The notes: generated from the sequence alone by a model not told the origin. Counted from the first letter of the stretch, positions 33,812 to 42,774 are shown. The stretch is DNA of 64,000 nucleotides from Chryseobacterium aahli (GCF_022699665.1 NZ_JALDNB010000003.1:248001-312000); one strand, 5' to 3'. A program made the numbers and translations.

Positions 33812-33898
33812 GCAAAGTCCGCAAAGATTTTTTTGACTACTATCTGCATAGATTTAAGTTAGCAAAGGCGTTTCACTCAGCAAAGTTCACAAAGATTT
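33812..33898. repeat. Imperfect GCAAAG-TCCGCAAAGATTT repeats
   Basis: GCAAAGTCCGCAAAGATTT (33812-33830) and GCAAAGTTCACAAAGATTT (33880-33898) are direct copies differing at three of 19 positions, with a third partial copy (AGCAAAGGCG) between. A dispersed non-coding repeat of the type common in Chryseobacterium intergenic DNA. Confidence 0.5.
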
Positions 33899-33899
33899 A

Positions 33900-34130
33900 T
33901 TAATGATTCGCACTGTTTTTATCTTTCACTTCCTCATAGTCCACAGTTTCTGCGTCCCATTTTACTTTCTTTTCAATATTCGTGTTTGAGTTTTTAGGTT
34001 CTTGATTCGGAACATTGTTAGGTTTAAAGCCTGTGTATTTATAAAAAGATTTAAAGAAGATTCTTTTTAAAATATTCCAAACAAAAAAAATAATAATAGT
34101 ACCGAGTATTAACTCAAAAAGGAATTTCAT
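33900..34130 (-). CDS. Small membrane protein, DUF4834-like (76 aa)
   Basis: One N-terminal membrane helix (FLFELILGTIIIFFVWNILKRIFF) is followed by a short polar tail ending KWDAETVDYEEVKDK, a motif like that of DUF4834 proteins, which are small single-helix proteins of unknown role in flavobacteria. It is encoded between YfhO and a DUF6263-like lipoprotein, all on the minus strand, with about 90-170 bases between them, so they may or may not be one operon. Function unknown. Confidence 0.6.
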   Translation of the reverse strand: MKFLFELILGTIIIFFVWNILKRIFFKSFYKYTGFKPNNVPNQEPKNSNTNIEKKVKWDAETVDYEEVKDKNSANH

Positions 34131-34216
34131 AAAATAATTAATTTAATATTCAATGTTTACTATTCAAGATTGAACGTTTGTTTGCGATGACTCAATAACG
34201 TTAAAACTCTCATACT

Positions 34217-35263
34217 TTATTTCGCTGCAGGATTCACCATTACTGAAGAATTTGAAACACTTTTCATGCTCTGAGACTGTTTTCCGTCTGAAATCGTTTC
34301 AATCTGAGTCGTTTTTACCGTGATATTCTGATTAGTAATCCAACCTGTGTTTTGATCAAATTTTATGATTCCGTTTTGTGCCAGTTCACTGCTCATGCTG
34401 TGAGTCATTTCGCCTTGAGATTTTTTCTCTTCTTTTTTCGGAATTCCACCGTTTACAGAGATTTCAGCAATGCCATTTCCTACGCTTTTTAAAACATAGT
34501 TTGATGTTACTTTAAATTTTCCGGTTTCGTCTGCACTTTCACTCGTTGTCCATTTTTCACCGATTTTAACTCCTTTCTTAGGAATAATCGTTAAGTTTTT
34601 TGCAAACTGATCCTTTAAGACTTTTTCGTTAAAACTTTGTTTCAGACCTGCAACGGCACTTGCTTTTTGGTTAGCATCTTTGATAAGCGTTCCCAATGCA
34701 TTGGATATTTTTGTGTAAATAGCATCAAAACCTGTGATAGAAATCACATTTCCTTTGCTGTCCATCTTCATGTTTAGTTTGTTTCCGGTCAAAGCACGGT
34801 TTACATTCCAGATCATTTTCAGATTATCTTCTTTAGGAATTGGCAATTTCGTATCAACAATGATTGTCTTTCCGTCAGCACTTTGAGAATTTCTTTTTCC
34901 GATTAGATTGATGGTAATATCGTAAACCCCACCTTTCACATCATTTACGGTAAAGCTCATTTCATCGGTCGATTCGCTGGTTCCGTTCAGGGTTTTTCCT
35001 GATGGGTCAGTCATTGTCTTTACATCTCTTTGGTACGTTGTCAAAGGATAAGTTTTTCCTTTTTCAAGTTTAAAAGATTGAGTAAAAACTCCCAAAGAAT
35101 CTTTGATTGCAGGGTTTGCTTTTACTTCAGCCACAGAATCTGCAGGAACTTCAACGGTGATTGTTTTTCCTGTTTTAGGATCAACTTTAGTGATGGTTGC
35201 TGTTTCTTTCTTACAAGAAATAATTGCTAAAGAGATGAGTGCTAATACTGCTATATTTTTCAT
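34217..35263 (-). CDS. DUF6263-like lipoprotein (348 aa)
   Basis: A lipoprotein with lipobox IISC (Cys17), then a KETATITKVDPKTGKTITVEV beta-hairpin (Gly-Lys/Thr repeats) and a large globular domain. The later motif KGVKIGEKWTTSE, the LKMKMDSKGNVISI-type strand and the C-terminal WITNQNITVKTTQI strand match what I associate with DUF6263 proteins. Function of that family is unknown. It is probably anchored to the periplasmic leaflet of the outer membrane. The start ATG at 35263 follows a short repeat (35283-35325). Confidence 0.65.
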   Translation of the reverse strand: MKNIAVLALISLAIISCKKETATITKVDPKTGKTITVEVPADSVAEVKANPAIKDSLGVFTQSFKLEKGKTYPLTTYQRDVKTMTDPSGKTLNGTSESTDEMSFTVNDVKGGVYDITINLIGKRNSQSADGKTIIVDTKLPIPKEDNLKMIWNVNRALTGNKLNMKMDSKGNVISITGFDAIYTKISNALGTLIKDANQKASAVAGLKQSFNEKVLKDQFAKNLTIIPKKGVKIGEKWTTSESADETGKFKVTSNYVLKSVGNGIAEISVNGGIPKKEEKKSQGEMTHSMSSELAQNGIIKFDQNTGWITNQNITVKTTQIETISDGKQSQSMKSVSNSSVMVNPAAK

Positions 35264-35282
35264 AAATAATATTCTGATTTTT

Positions 35283-35325
35283 AAGAAATTTCCTCCTTTT
35301 AGGGTTGGGGAAAAGAAATTTCTTT
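35283..35325. repeat. AAGAAATTTC / GAAATTTCTT palindromic repeat
   Basis: Terminal palindromes AAGAAATTTC and GAAATTTCTT enclose a CCTCCTTTTAGGGTTGGGG core; on the plus strand it ends in a T run. The core wording (TTAGGGTTGGGG) is common in flavobacterial intergenic repeats as I recall. It could also act as a terminator for rlmB on the minus strand. Confidence 0.45.
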
Positions 35326-35336
35326 TTTTATAAATT

Positions 35337-36137
35337 TTAATTAATTTTCACTAATTTTTGTCTCATTGCCTCGTAAAGAATAGCTCCACAAGCAACAGAA
35401 ACATTCAGTGACTGTGTTTTTCCTTCAATCGGAAGTTTGATTTTTTCGTCAGAATGATGAAGAACTTCTTTTGAAATACCGGTTTCTTCATTCCCCATCA
35501 CAATAGCGCAAGGTTCTGTGAAATTAACATCGTAAATCAGCTTTTGTGCCTTTTCTGTTGCTGAAAACACAGAAACACCGCTCTGCTGAAGGTAATCTAC
35601 AACGTGAGCTAAATTATTTTCTTTACAGATTTTGATATTGTACATCGCTCCCGCAGAAGTTTTGATTGCATCAGAATTGATTGGCGCTCCACCTTTTTCT
35701 GGAATGACAACGGCATGAATTCCTACACATTCTGCTGTTCTGCAGATGGCTCCAAAGTTTCTGACGTCAGTTAATCGGTCTAAGATTAATATAAAGGGCA
35801 CTTTCCCTTCCTCAAATAATTCCGGAATTATGTTTTCTATCTTGTGAAAAGGTACATCTGAAATAAACGCCACCACACCCTGGTGGTTTTTTCTTGTAAA
35901 ACGGTTAAGTTTCTCAACCGGAACATAGTTCGGACGAATTTTATATTTTGCTAAAACCGCTTTCAGTTCTGCATAAATTTCTCCCTGCAAAGCGTTTTGT
36001 ACAAAGATTTTATCAATTGTTTTCCCTGCTTCAATCGCTTCTAACACGGGACGTAGCCCAAATATAAAATCGTCTTTTTTACTAGGTTCTGAATTTCTAA
36101 ATTCAGGTTTTGAGTTCTTATGTTGAAAATCTTCCAA
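35337..36137 (-). CDS. rlmB: 23S rRNA (guanosine-2'-O)-methyltransferase RlmB (TrmH/SpoU family)
   Basis: S-adenosylmethionine-dependent 2'-O-methyltransferase. The N-terminal substrate-binding domain (about residues 23-95, DDFIFGLRPVLEAIEAG...NHQGVVAFI) precedes a SPOUT knot with motif 1 DRLTDVRNFGAICRTA (120-135), motif 2 VMGNEETGIS (213-222) and motif 3 IEGKTQSLNVSVA (237-249). RlmB methylates G2251 of 23S rRNA in E. coli. The protein has no internal methionine near its N-terminus; translation must start at the TTG codon at 36137 (GAAGATTTTC follows), an unusual start codon here. It stands between the DUF6263-like lipoprotein and DinB genes. Confidence 0.88.
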   Translation of the reverse strand: MEDFQHKNSKPEFRNSEPSKKDDFIFGLRPVLEAIEAGKTIDKIFVQNALQGEIYAELKAVLAKYKIRPNYVPVEKLNRFTRKNHQGVVAFISDVPFHKIENIIPELFEEGKVPFILILDRLTDVRNFGAICRTAECVGIHAVVIPEKGGAPINSDAIKTSAGAMYNIKICKENNLAHVVDYLQQSGVSVFSATEKAQKLIYDVNFTEPCAIVMGNEETGISKEVLHHSDEKIKLPIEGKTQSLNVSVACGAILYEAMRQKLVKIN

Positions 36138-36201
36138 AATTTTTATTTTATTTTTTTAAATGAATAAACTTCGTTATTCAAACTTATTTTACTTTACTCT
36201 T

Positions 36202-36672
36202 TTAAGACTTTTCTCCTAAAATTGCTCTCTTTATTGCCATTGCATAACCGTAATGCAGGCTTTCATGCATGTTATTGAAAATGATAGCATCCTGAATGCT
36301 TTTCAAATCCATCCCAAAACTTGTGGTGTAGGGCGTGTAATCTGAAAAGAAATCGCTGTCATAATCTTTCATTAAAATCTTTGAAGTTTCGGTTAAAAGA
36401 AATTCCAGGTCTTCCACTTCAGACTTCTGTACATTCAGATTGGGCATCGTTCCTTTTTTGTAGGTTTCGATCCAATAATTATCAATTCTGAACGGATTTC
36501 CGCTTAGGTAATAATGCAGTAATTGCTGTGTAGCAACGGTGTGGGCAATATTCCAATACAGATTGTTATTAAAACCATCGGGGATTAATAAAAGGTCTTC
36601 GTGAGAAGTGTCCCGCAAGATATCCAAAAGGTTTTTTCTAACCTGTCTGTGAGCTTGAAAATGATAATTCAT
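36202..36672 (-). CDS. DinB-family protein
   Basis: A four-helix-bundle protein of 156 residues with the metal-binding pattern of the DinB/YfiT superfamily: His in LYWNIAHTVATQQ and a late HESLHYGYAMAIKRA. The third ligand His and the bundle fit the superfamily, whose members bind nickel, zinc or other metals and act as thiol-dependent transferases or have unknown roles. Cytoplasmic, no signal peptide, monocistronic. Confidence 0.75.
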   Translation of the reverse strand: MNYHFQAHRQVRKNLLDILRDTSHEDLLLIPDGFNNNLYWNIAHTVATQQLLHYYLSGNPFRIDNYWIETYKKGTMPNLNVQKSEVEDLEFLLTETSKILMKDYDSDFFSDYTPYTTSFGMDLKSIQDAIIFNNMHESLHYGYAMAIKRAILGEKS

Positions 36673-36797
36673 GTTTCAAAAATTTAATCACCAAAAATAG
36701 TTTAATAAACTGAAAATGACAATTTTTTGAATGGAGTATAAAAGTTAAAATTTTTTTAATTTTAAAGATAAATTGAATTTTTAAACAAAAACGCATT

Positions 36798-36836
36798 AAA
36801 AAAACCTCTTATGGAGAATATCCAAGAGGAGGTTTT
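36798..36836 (-). terminator. Terminator of PNGase F-like gene
   Basis: Minus strand: AAACCTCCTCTTGG ... CCATAAGAGG stem followed by a T run, 55 bases after the stop of gene 36891. Confidence 0.75.
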
Positions 36837-36890
36837 TAGTTTTTTAAATTTAGTCGAATGGAATGATTTTTAAAATAAAATAAAATAATT

Positions 36891-38225
36891 TTATTTTTTG
36901 ATGATTTTATGTTTGAAAGTTGTACCATCTTTCAAAACAATATTTAAAATATACACTCCAGTGTTGTATGAAGAAATATTTATTTTGTTTTCTTTAAAAT
37001 TTTCTGTTAATTTCCTTCCATCAATACTGAAAAGAGTCATTGAAGCTACATCTGTTTTTGATTTTATATTAACGAAATCAGAAGTAGGATTAGGATAAAT
37101 ACTAACATCTATTGATTTGATGTCTTTTACATCCATAGTAGCATTATTTTTACTTTGCATGTAAACAGATAGAAAAACATCTCCTTGTTGTTGGTTGAAA
37201 ACAGCTGTTGGTATTGTATGTTTAAGGGTGTGGGTTCCTGCGGTCATACTAGTCATTGTAAAACTTCTGATAGGAACAGCGTCACCGGGACACCAGTTAT
37301 TCCAGGCAGTCCAGTCAGCAGTTGAACTAGGAGAGCTGCCATAGATTCCGTTTCCTTGTGTATTGTAAACCCTAAATGGTTCGCAAGAAGTTCCTCCAGG
37401 TTTATAGGTTAGCATTTGTACATCATCTATATAGGTGAAGTTATCTCTTCTCACATATTCTTCACCACCAGCATTTGCACCATGAGGTGTAGATATTACG
37501 AAAAACTGAGCATCCGTAATTGCATTGGGTAGATTGAACGTTGTAATTCTCACAGTTTGCCCTGGAACATCTGTACTATTGTAATTATTTAATTTACTAT
37601 AATTTACTATTGGGGTGAGGTTATTGTAACTTGTTGGAGTTGCGCCTGCATTCGTGGAGAAAAAAGTAAGTGTTCCTTTAAAAACGTCATTCCTGCCTGA
37701 GCATCCTGCAATTTCAGTTTGTGCTGCATAAGGAACACCGAAAACATCAAGTTCCATATACATGTCGTAAGTGTTTCGCAATGTTGCATCATGAAACACA
37801 TTATACAAATTACTTAGATTATAGGTGTAAGGAACTTCTAAAGGCGAAACATTTTTATTCATAAAAGGAGTAATGTATCTAGCTACCTCAATCCTTTTCA
37901 CATTTGCATCATCTATAGTATATGTAGGTTGGTTTTTTGGAACCATGGCTAAAAATACACTTCCCAATCGGTCATAATTATCACACAAAGCTCCAATGGT
38001 TACTCTCATAGCAATCTTTGCTTTAAAGCCATCCAACTCAGCATCTGTCATTTTTCTTGCATACCTCGCATTTGTTAACCGAATGAGACCTGCAGGCACA
38101 GGTTGAGATACTAAAGCTGCATAACCATCGTAATAAACTGCTTCGGAAACGATATTCGTTCTTGTAGTTTGTGAATTAAAAAATCCCGTGATTAAAACGC
38201 TTAAAAAAAATAGCTTTTTATACAT
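36891..38225 (-). CDS. PNGase F-like secreted glycoamidase homologue with T9SS sorting domain
   Basis: A 444-residue secreted protein. Signal peptide 1-18 (FFNSQ); the two jelly-roll domains of peptide-N4-(N-acetyl-beta-glucosaminyl)asparagine amidase F are recognisable (about 60-190 and 200-370); tail 370-444 is a type A T9SS sorting domain (SIYPNPTSDFVNIKS ... GVYILNIVLKDG). Against the Elizabethkingia enzyme from memory, CDNYDRLGSV (81-90) lines up with CDEWDRYANV, EVARYITPFM with EIGRFITPYW, and WCPGDAVPIR (311-320) with WCPGMAVPTR. The catalytic acids Asp60, Glu118 and Glu206 correspond to Asp85, Glu158 and Glu256, all present. It probably cleaves N-glycans (or similar) from glycoproteins at the cell surface. 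Confidence 0.8.
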   Translation of the reverse strand: MYKKLFFLSVLITGFFNSQTTRTNIVSEAVYYDGYAALVSQPVPAGLIRLTNARYARKMTDAELDGFKAKIAMRVTIGALCDNYDRLGSVFLAMVPKNQPTYTIDDANVKRIEVARYITPFMNKNVSPLEVPYTYNLSNLYNVFHDATLRNTYDMYMELDVFGVPYAAQTEIAGCSGRNDVFKGTLTFFSTNAGATPTSYNNLTPIVNYSKLNNYNSTDVPGQTVRITTFNLPNAITDAQFFVISTPHGANAGGEEYVRRDNFTYIDDVQMLTYKPGGTSCEPFRVYNTQGNGIYGSSPSSTADWTAWNNWCPGDAVPIRSFTMTSMTAGTHTLKHTIPTAVFNQQQGDVFLSVYMQSKNNATMDVKDIKSIDVSIYPNPTSDFVNIKSKTDVASMTLFSIDGRKLTENFKENKINISSYNTGVYILNIVLKDGTTFKHKIIKK

Positions 38226-38251
38226 ACCATTATTATTTGTCGAGTTGTGTG

Positions 38252-38259
38252 CAAATGTA
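38252..38259 (-). promoter_or_regulatory. Candidate -7 element of PNGase F-like gene
   Basis: TACATTTG on the minus strand, ending 26 bases before the ATG at 38225. No clear -33. Confidence 0.35.
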
Positions 38260-38371
38260 TCAAAAATATATTAAAATAAATAAATATTTATAATTAAATT
38301 ATCTTAATCAATTGCGAATAATCAAAATAAATTATTAAATTCGCACATTATTAACTATTGATCTATTAAAG

Positions 38372-39670
38372 ATGAGAAAGAAATTACTTTTATTTTTATT
38401 GTTGGCGACTTTGATGTCTAATGCCCAAATAAATTTGAACATTGGAAGCACAGATGTAGGAGTAGCACCTGTAAGTAGTTTTTTTTCATACTCTTACGTT
38501 CAGCAGATATATCCTAAACAAGAAATAAATGCTAATTCTGCAGGGAATATTACGGGCCTAATATTTTATGTAGATCCTTCAGTAACTATCTCAGATTCTT
38601 CAGATTGGACTGTATATCTTGGTCTTAGCTCAAAAACCGCTTTCACTTCCAATACAGATTGGGTTCCTGTAACGCAGCTTACTCAAGTATTTACAGGAAC
38701 GGTAACTAATAATAATGGTCAGGTTGTGGTTACCTTTACAACCCCATTTGCTTATAACAATACAGATAATTTAATAATTGCTACAAAAGAAAACTCGCAA
38801 AGTATTGATATTAATAATTTCAGCGAAGTTTTCCGTGTTTATCAGCATCTTCCATCTTCTACACTTTATTACACAAGAGATCTTGCAGTGATTGACCCTG
38901 CATCTCCACCAGCAGGTTTGAGAGCTGGTTATAAATCATCAGTTACATTTTCAGGACTAACTCCTAATACAACTCCTCCTTGCCCATTTGTTACCTATCC
39001 GGCAAATAATCAGCAGATGGTTCTTTTATCTCCTATTATTAAATGGCTTCCGGTACCTGTGGCAAATTCTTATAAAGTTTCAATAGGAACTAGTGCGGGA
39101 GCTACAGATGTTGTTAATCAACAGGTAGTACTTACTAATAGTTTCACTCCATCTACTCCTCTTGTACAAAATACAAATTATTATTTGAGGGTTACTTCTG
39201 TTTCAGGTGGTCTGGAATCTTCTGGTTGTACAGATGTTGTCTTTAAAACTATTCCACCGCCGCCGGCTAATGATGTTTGTTCGGGTGCTTTAGTAGCCAC
39301 TGTTTTCCCTTATGTTTACACACAAGCTGACGCTGCATCAGCTACCAATAATACTGGATTTATAACTACTTGTCCTGATGCGATGAATGACGGTACTTGG
39401 TTTAAATTCACAGGAGATGGTGGTGTGTTTAATATTAAAGTAACTATGCCTGCAAGTAGCGCTGATTTTGATCCTCAAATGGGAGTTTACAGAGGTAGTT
39501 GCGGTAGTTTAATATGCGTTGGTACATTAGATAATAACGGCGGTGGCGGTACGGAATCTGCTAATTTGACTACTACAGTGGGTACAGTTTATTATATCAA
39601 TGTAGGATCTTATGAAGAGACTGTAGATGTTCCGGAAAATGTATTCACTTTAACTATTACGAAACTATAA
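38372..39670 (+). CDS. Exported protein with FN3-like and pre-peptidase C-like domains
   Basis: A 432-residue secreted protein: signal peptide 1-18 (LMSNAQ); a beta-sandwich of about 170 residues (20-200) with FSYSYVQQIYPKQEI and TVYLGLSSKTAF strands; an Ig/FN3-like domain (205-295) with PPPCPFVTYPANNQQ and LRVTSVSGGLESSGCTDVVFKT; and a C-terminal domain (300-432) beginning PPPPANDVCSGALVAT and containing MNDGTWFKFTGDGGV, which resembles the pre-peptidase C-terminal domain often placed before a T9SS tail. Here the protein stops without a sorting tail, unlike typical relatives. Function unknown; probably surface or extracellular. Confidence 0.65.
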   Translation: MRKKLLLFLLLATLMSNAQINLNIGSTDVGVAPVSSFFSYSYVQQIYPKQEINANSAGNITGLIFYVDPSVTISDSSDWTVYLGLSSKTAFTSNTDWVPVTQLTQVFTGTVTNNNGQVVVTFTTPFAYNNTDNLIIATKENSQSIDINNFSEVFRVYQHLPSSTLYYTRDLAVIDPASPPAGLRAGYKSSVTFSGLTPNTTPPCPFVTYPANNQQMVLLSPIIKWLPVPVANSYKVSIGTSAGATDVVNQQVVLTNSFTPSTPLVQNTNYYLRVTSVSGGLESSGCTDVVFKTIPPPPANDVCSGALVATVFPYVYTQADAASATNNTGFITTCPDAMNDGTWFKFTGDGGVFNIKVTMPASSADFDPQMGVYRGSCGSLICVGTLDNNGGGGTESANLTTTVGTVYYINVGSYEETVDVPENVFTLTITKL

Positions 39671-39692
39671 AAAATAACTTATGTTTTTTATA

Positions 39693-39735
39693 AATTGATC
39701 CTGTTTGTCAACTGATAAACAGGATCAATTTTTCA
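39693..39735 (+). terminator. Terminator after exported protein 38372
   Basis: AATTGATCCTGTTT ... AAACAGGATCAATT stem, 14 bp, with a TTTTT tail, 20 bases after the stop. Confidence 0.9.
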
Positions 39736-39879
39736 TAATCGCAAAAAAAAATCAATATATCATATTGATTACCTTATTAGCTATAAAATATTTAACAAAT
39801 TTTAACTCAAAAATGGCATTTATTGTGTTGATTAATGCAAGTATTTATCAGAAATTTACCACTTATTTTAATTTAAACT

Positions 39880-40884
39880 ATGTCAGATTCATATCAAGCA
39901 GAAGACATTCGTCAACTCACAGAGAAAGTAAGAGAACAGAATTATTTCTTTTCACTTTTGAGGCAGGAAATCAACAAAGTAATTATCGGACAAGAATACA
40001 TGATAGACCGACTTTTGGTTGGGCTTCTAGGTAACGGTCACGTTTTACTTGAAGGGGTTCCCGGGTTGGCAAAAACATTGGCGATAAAAACCTTGGCGGA
40101 GGCTGTTCATGGTGATTTTTCAAGAATTCAGTTTACGCCAGATTTGCTTCCTGCAGATGTTGTGGGAACGATGATTTATAATATTAAAGAAAACGATTTT
40201 TCTATAAAAAGAGGTCCTGTTTTCGCGAACTTCGTGCTTGCAGATGAGATCAACAGGGCTCCGGCAAAGGTTCAGTCAGCACTTTTGGAGGTGATGCAGG
40301 AAAAGCAGGTGACGATTGGTGACGAAACGATGCATTTACCAAAACCGTTTTTAGTGTTGGCAACGCAAAACCCTATCGACCAGGAAGGAACGTATCTTTT
40401 GCCTGAAGCACAAAGCGACCGTTTTATGTTGAAATGTACCATTGATTATCCCGAGTTTGAGGATGAAAGAAAGGTTATGAGAATGGTTTCCACTTCTCAT
40501 CAGTATGACGTAAAACCTGTAATTTCATTACAAAATATTGTTGAAGCAAAATCAATTGTCAATCAAATTTATTTGGATGAAAAAATTGAGAAATATATTC
40601 TCGATATGGTTTTTGCAACCCGTTTCCCTGAAAGATATGGTCTTTCAGAATTGAAGAATTATATCAGTTTTGGAGCTTCGCCAAGAGCGTCGATTAACTT
40701 GGCCATTGCGTCTAGGGCTTATGCATTTTTAAAAGGTAGAGCTTTTGTAATTCCTGAAGATGTAAAAGAATTGGCAAAAGATGTCTTAAGACACAGAATT
40801 GGATTAACCTTTGAAGCGGAAGCCGAAGAAATTACTTCTGAGGAAATTGTGAATAGAATTTTGGCTAAAATACAGGCACCATAA
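39880..40884 (+). CDS. moxR: MoxR-family AAA ATPase
   Basis: A 334-residue AAA+ ATPase with Walker A GVPGLAKT (59-66), Walker B VLADEIN (119-125), sensor region LATQNPIDQEGTYLLPEAQSDRF and the MoxR C-terminal lid (GASPRASINLAIASRAYAFLKGR). MoxR ATPases act as chaperone-like activators for von Willebrand factor A proteins, often inserting metals or regulating assembly. It is the first gene of the classic Bacteroidota bat aerotolerance operon (moxR, DUF58, batD-like, batA, batB, batC, batD), which runs from here to 47338 on the same strand. Cytoplasmic. Confidence 0.93.
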   Translation: MSDSYQAEDIRQLTEKVREQNYFFSLLRQEINKVIIGQEYMIDRLLVGLLGNGHVLLEGVPGLAKTLAIKTLAEAVHGDFSRIQFTPDLLPADVVGTMIYNIKENDFSIKRGPVFANFVLADEINRAPAKVQSALLEVMQEKQVTIGDETMHLPKPFLVLATQNPIDQEGTYLLPEAQSDRFMLKCTIDYPEFEDERKVMRMVSTSHQYDVKPVISLQNIVEAKSIVNQIYLDEKIEKYILDMVFATRFPERYGLSELKNYISFGASPRASINLAIASRAYAFLKGRAFVIPEDVKELAKDVLRHRIGLTFEAEAEEITSEEIVNRILAKIQAP

Positions 40885-40964
40885 TCTATAATTGATAAAT
40901 GATTATTTATAATTGATGTTGTTGTATCGATCATTAATTATCATTCATCATTTATATTGAAGTT

Positions 40965-41828
40965 ATGCAGATAAAAGACATCATAAAAAAAGTAAAGCAA
41001 ATAGAAATTCGTACTCGCAAGAAGACGGAAGCTTCCTTGATGGGACAATATCACAGTGCTTTTAAAGGTCAGGGAATGACATTTTCTGAAGTTCGCCCTT
41101 ACCAATTTGGTGATGAAATCCGCAGAATCGACTGGAATAAAACGGCACGTTTCCGTGAGCCTTTTGTGAAAGTGATGGAAGAGGAGCGTGAATTAACGAT
41201 GATGATTTTAGTTGATATTTCTGCTTCAATGGACTACGGAACAAAAACCCAACTGAAAAGAGAGTATGTCGCAGAAATTGCCGCAAGTTTAGGGTTTTCA
41301 GCAGCCGGAAATAATGATAAGGTGGGTTTGATTTTGTTTGCAGATAAAGTTTACAAGGTGATTCCACCACAAAAAGGAAGAAAACATATTTTGTCAATTA
41401 TCAGTAATATTCTGACGGCAGATTATATTCCTACGGTTTCTAAAATCGATAAATCTTTAGAATACATGATGGGAATTTTCAAAAGAAAATCGTTGGTGTT
41501 TTTACTTTCAGATTTTGGAGATGCCTATGATTCTAAAATGCTTCGTGTCGCTTCAAAGAAACATCAGCTTTTGGGAATGAGAATTTTTGATGAGAAAGAC
41601 AACGAAATTCCTGATGTTGGTTACACGCTTTTCAGCGATGTAGAAACGGGGAAACAAGTTTGGGTCAATACGTCAAACGCAAGATGGAGATATACATTTG
41701 CGGAAGCTCAAAAACAAAAAATTAGAGCGTTGGAAGAAGATTTTGCCAACAGTTCGGCAAGCTTTATGAATATCAGTACGGGCGATGATTACTCAAAATT
41801 GTTGTATCATTACTTTCAGAAGAAATAA
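40965..41828 (+). CDS. DUF58-domain protein of the bat operon
   Basis: A 287-residue cytoplasmic protein. Residues about 38-62 carry the DUF58 signature FSEVRPYQFGDEIRRIDWN, followed by a von Willebrand-like fold with LVDISASMD (metal-ion-dependent adhesion-site-like DxSxS, about 83-89). DUF58 proteins nearly always follow moxR and are thought to work with it. It starts 80 bases after moxR; the AT-rich spacer (TAATTGATAAATGATTATTT-like repeats) contains no gene. Confidence 0.88.
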   Translation: MQIKDIIKKVKQIEIRTRKKTEASLMGQYHSAFKGQGMTFSEVRPYQFGDEIRRIDWNKTARFREPFVKVMEEERELTMMILVDISASMDYGTKTQLKREYVAEIAASLGFSAAGNNDKVGLILFADKVYKVIPPQKGRKHILSIISNILTADYIPTVSKIDKSLEYMMGIFKRKSLVFLLSDFGDAYDSKMLRVASKKHQLLGMRIFDEKDNEIPDVGYTLFSDVETGKQVWVNTSNARWRYTFAEAQKQKIRALEEDFANSSASFMNISTGDDYSKLLYHYFQKK

Positions 41829-41877
41829 ATTTAAATTAAAAATAAATTAGGCATTAGCCGAAATTGACTATTTAAAA

Positions 41878-42774
41878 TTGAAAAAATTAGTATTACTCTT
41901 ATCATTTTTCATCTGTGCAAATGCTTTTTCGCAGATACTTTCCTCGAATCTTGAAAAGAAGACCCTGGCTCTAGGTGAAGTCAACCGCTTTACCGTGAAA
42001 ATTGATAATCTGAACAATCAGGAAGTAAAAGCTGCACCAAAAGACAAGTTGCTCCCTTTTCATTTTGAAGAAATTAAAGACAGTATAGGGATTCAACCCA
42101 ATTCTTATCAGAGAAATATTGAATTTTCAGTTTTTGAAGAAGGAAAATATACCATTCCCGAGCTTGAATTTAAAGTAGGAGACAGGGTTTTAAAAACAAT
42201 TCCTTACGAAATTGAAGTAATCAACACTGCTCAAAAAGGCGACCCGATCAACGATATTATGAACAATAAAGATGTCAAGCTGGAAGTTACAGATTATTGG
42301 CAGCTTTATAAATGGTATGTTTTGGGTGCTTTGGCTTTGATTGCTTTAATAATTGCCATTTTTATGATTGTGAAATACGGCAGAAAATCTAAAGATTCTC
42401 CGGTTGTGGCAACCAATCAGACTTTGAAAGAACTAGACTCATTAAAAAAGAAAAAATATATCGAAGACGGAAATTACCGTTCGTTTTATGTGGAGTTAAT
42501 CGATATTTCAAGGAAATTTTTGGCCAAACAATACAGAATTCCTGCAGATGTTTTGTTGACTGACGATTTGGTTCAGCTGATGAAAGAAAACAATACCATT
42601 TCGCAGGACAATGAAAAGATCATCGAAGATGTTTTCTTCAGAGGCGATCTGGTGAAATTTGCCAAAACGTTCCCGGATCAGCAGATGATGGAAAAAGATT
42701 TTAACGAGATCAAAGACTTTGTGAAAAGATCATCAAAGGATATAGAATTTGAAAACCTGAGAAAAGATGCTTAA
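41878..42774 (+). CDS. BatD-related membrane protein of the bat operon (TTG start)
   Basis: A 298-residue protein with a signal peptide (1-19, ICANAFSQ), an N-terminal beta domain (20-125) similar to BatD-type Ig domains (SNLEKKTLALGEVNRFTVKI), one membrane helix (about 147-167, LGALALIALIIAIFMIV) and a cytoplasmic helical domain (180-298) with RSFYVELIDISRKFLAKQYRIPADVLLTDDLVQLM, a DUF4381-like layout. It starts with TTG (41878): no ATG is available that keeps the signal peptide. It overlaps batA by eight bases. Contains a shorter periplasmic part than the true BatD at 45599; role within the bat system is inferred from position. Confidence 0.8.
   Translation: MKKLVLLLSFFICANAFSQILSSNLEKKTLALGEVNRFTVKIDNLNNQEVKAAPKDKLLPFHFEEIKDSIGIQPNSYQRNIEFSVFEEGKYTIPELEFKVGDRVLKTIPYEIEVINTAQKGDPINDIMNNKDVKLEVTDYWQLYKWYVLGALALIALIIAIFMIVKYGRKSKDSPVVATNQTLKELDSLKKKKYIEDGNYRSFYVELIDISRKFLAKQYRIPADVLLTDDLVQLMKENNTISQDNEKIIEDVFFRGDLVKFAKTFPDQQMMEKDFNEIKDFVKRSSKDIEFENLRKDA

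Noticed and set aside
39705..40034. Plus-strand ORF of 109 residues in another frame
   Set aside because: Overlaps the moxR start in another frame and includes the terminator arm; moxR fits its family completely.
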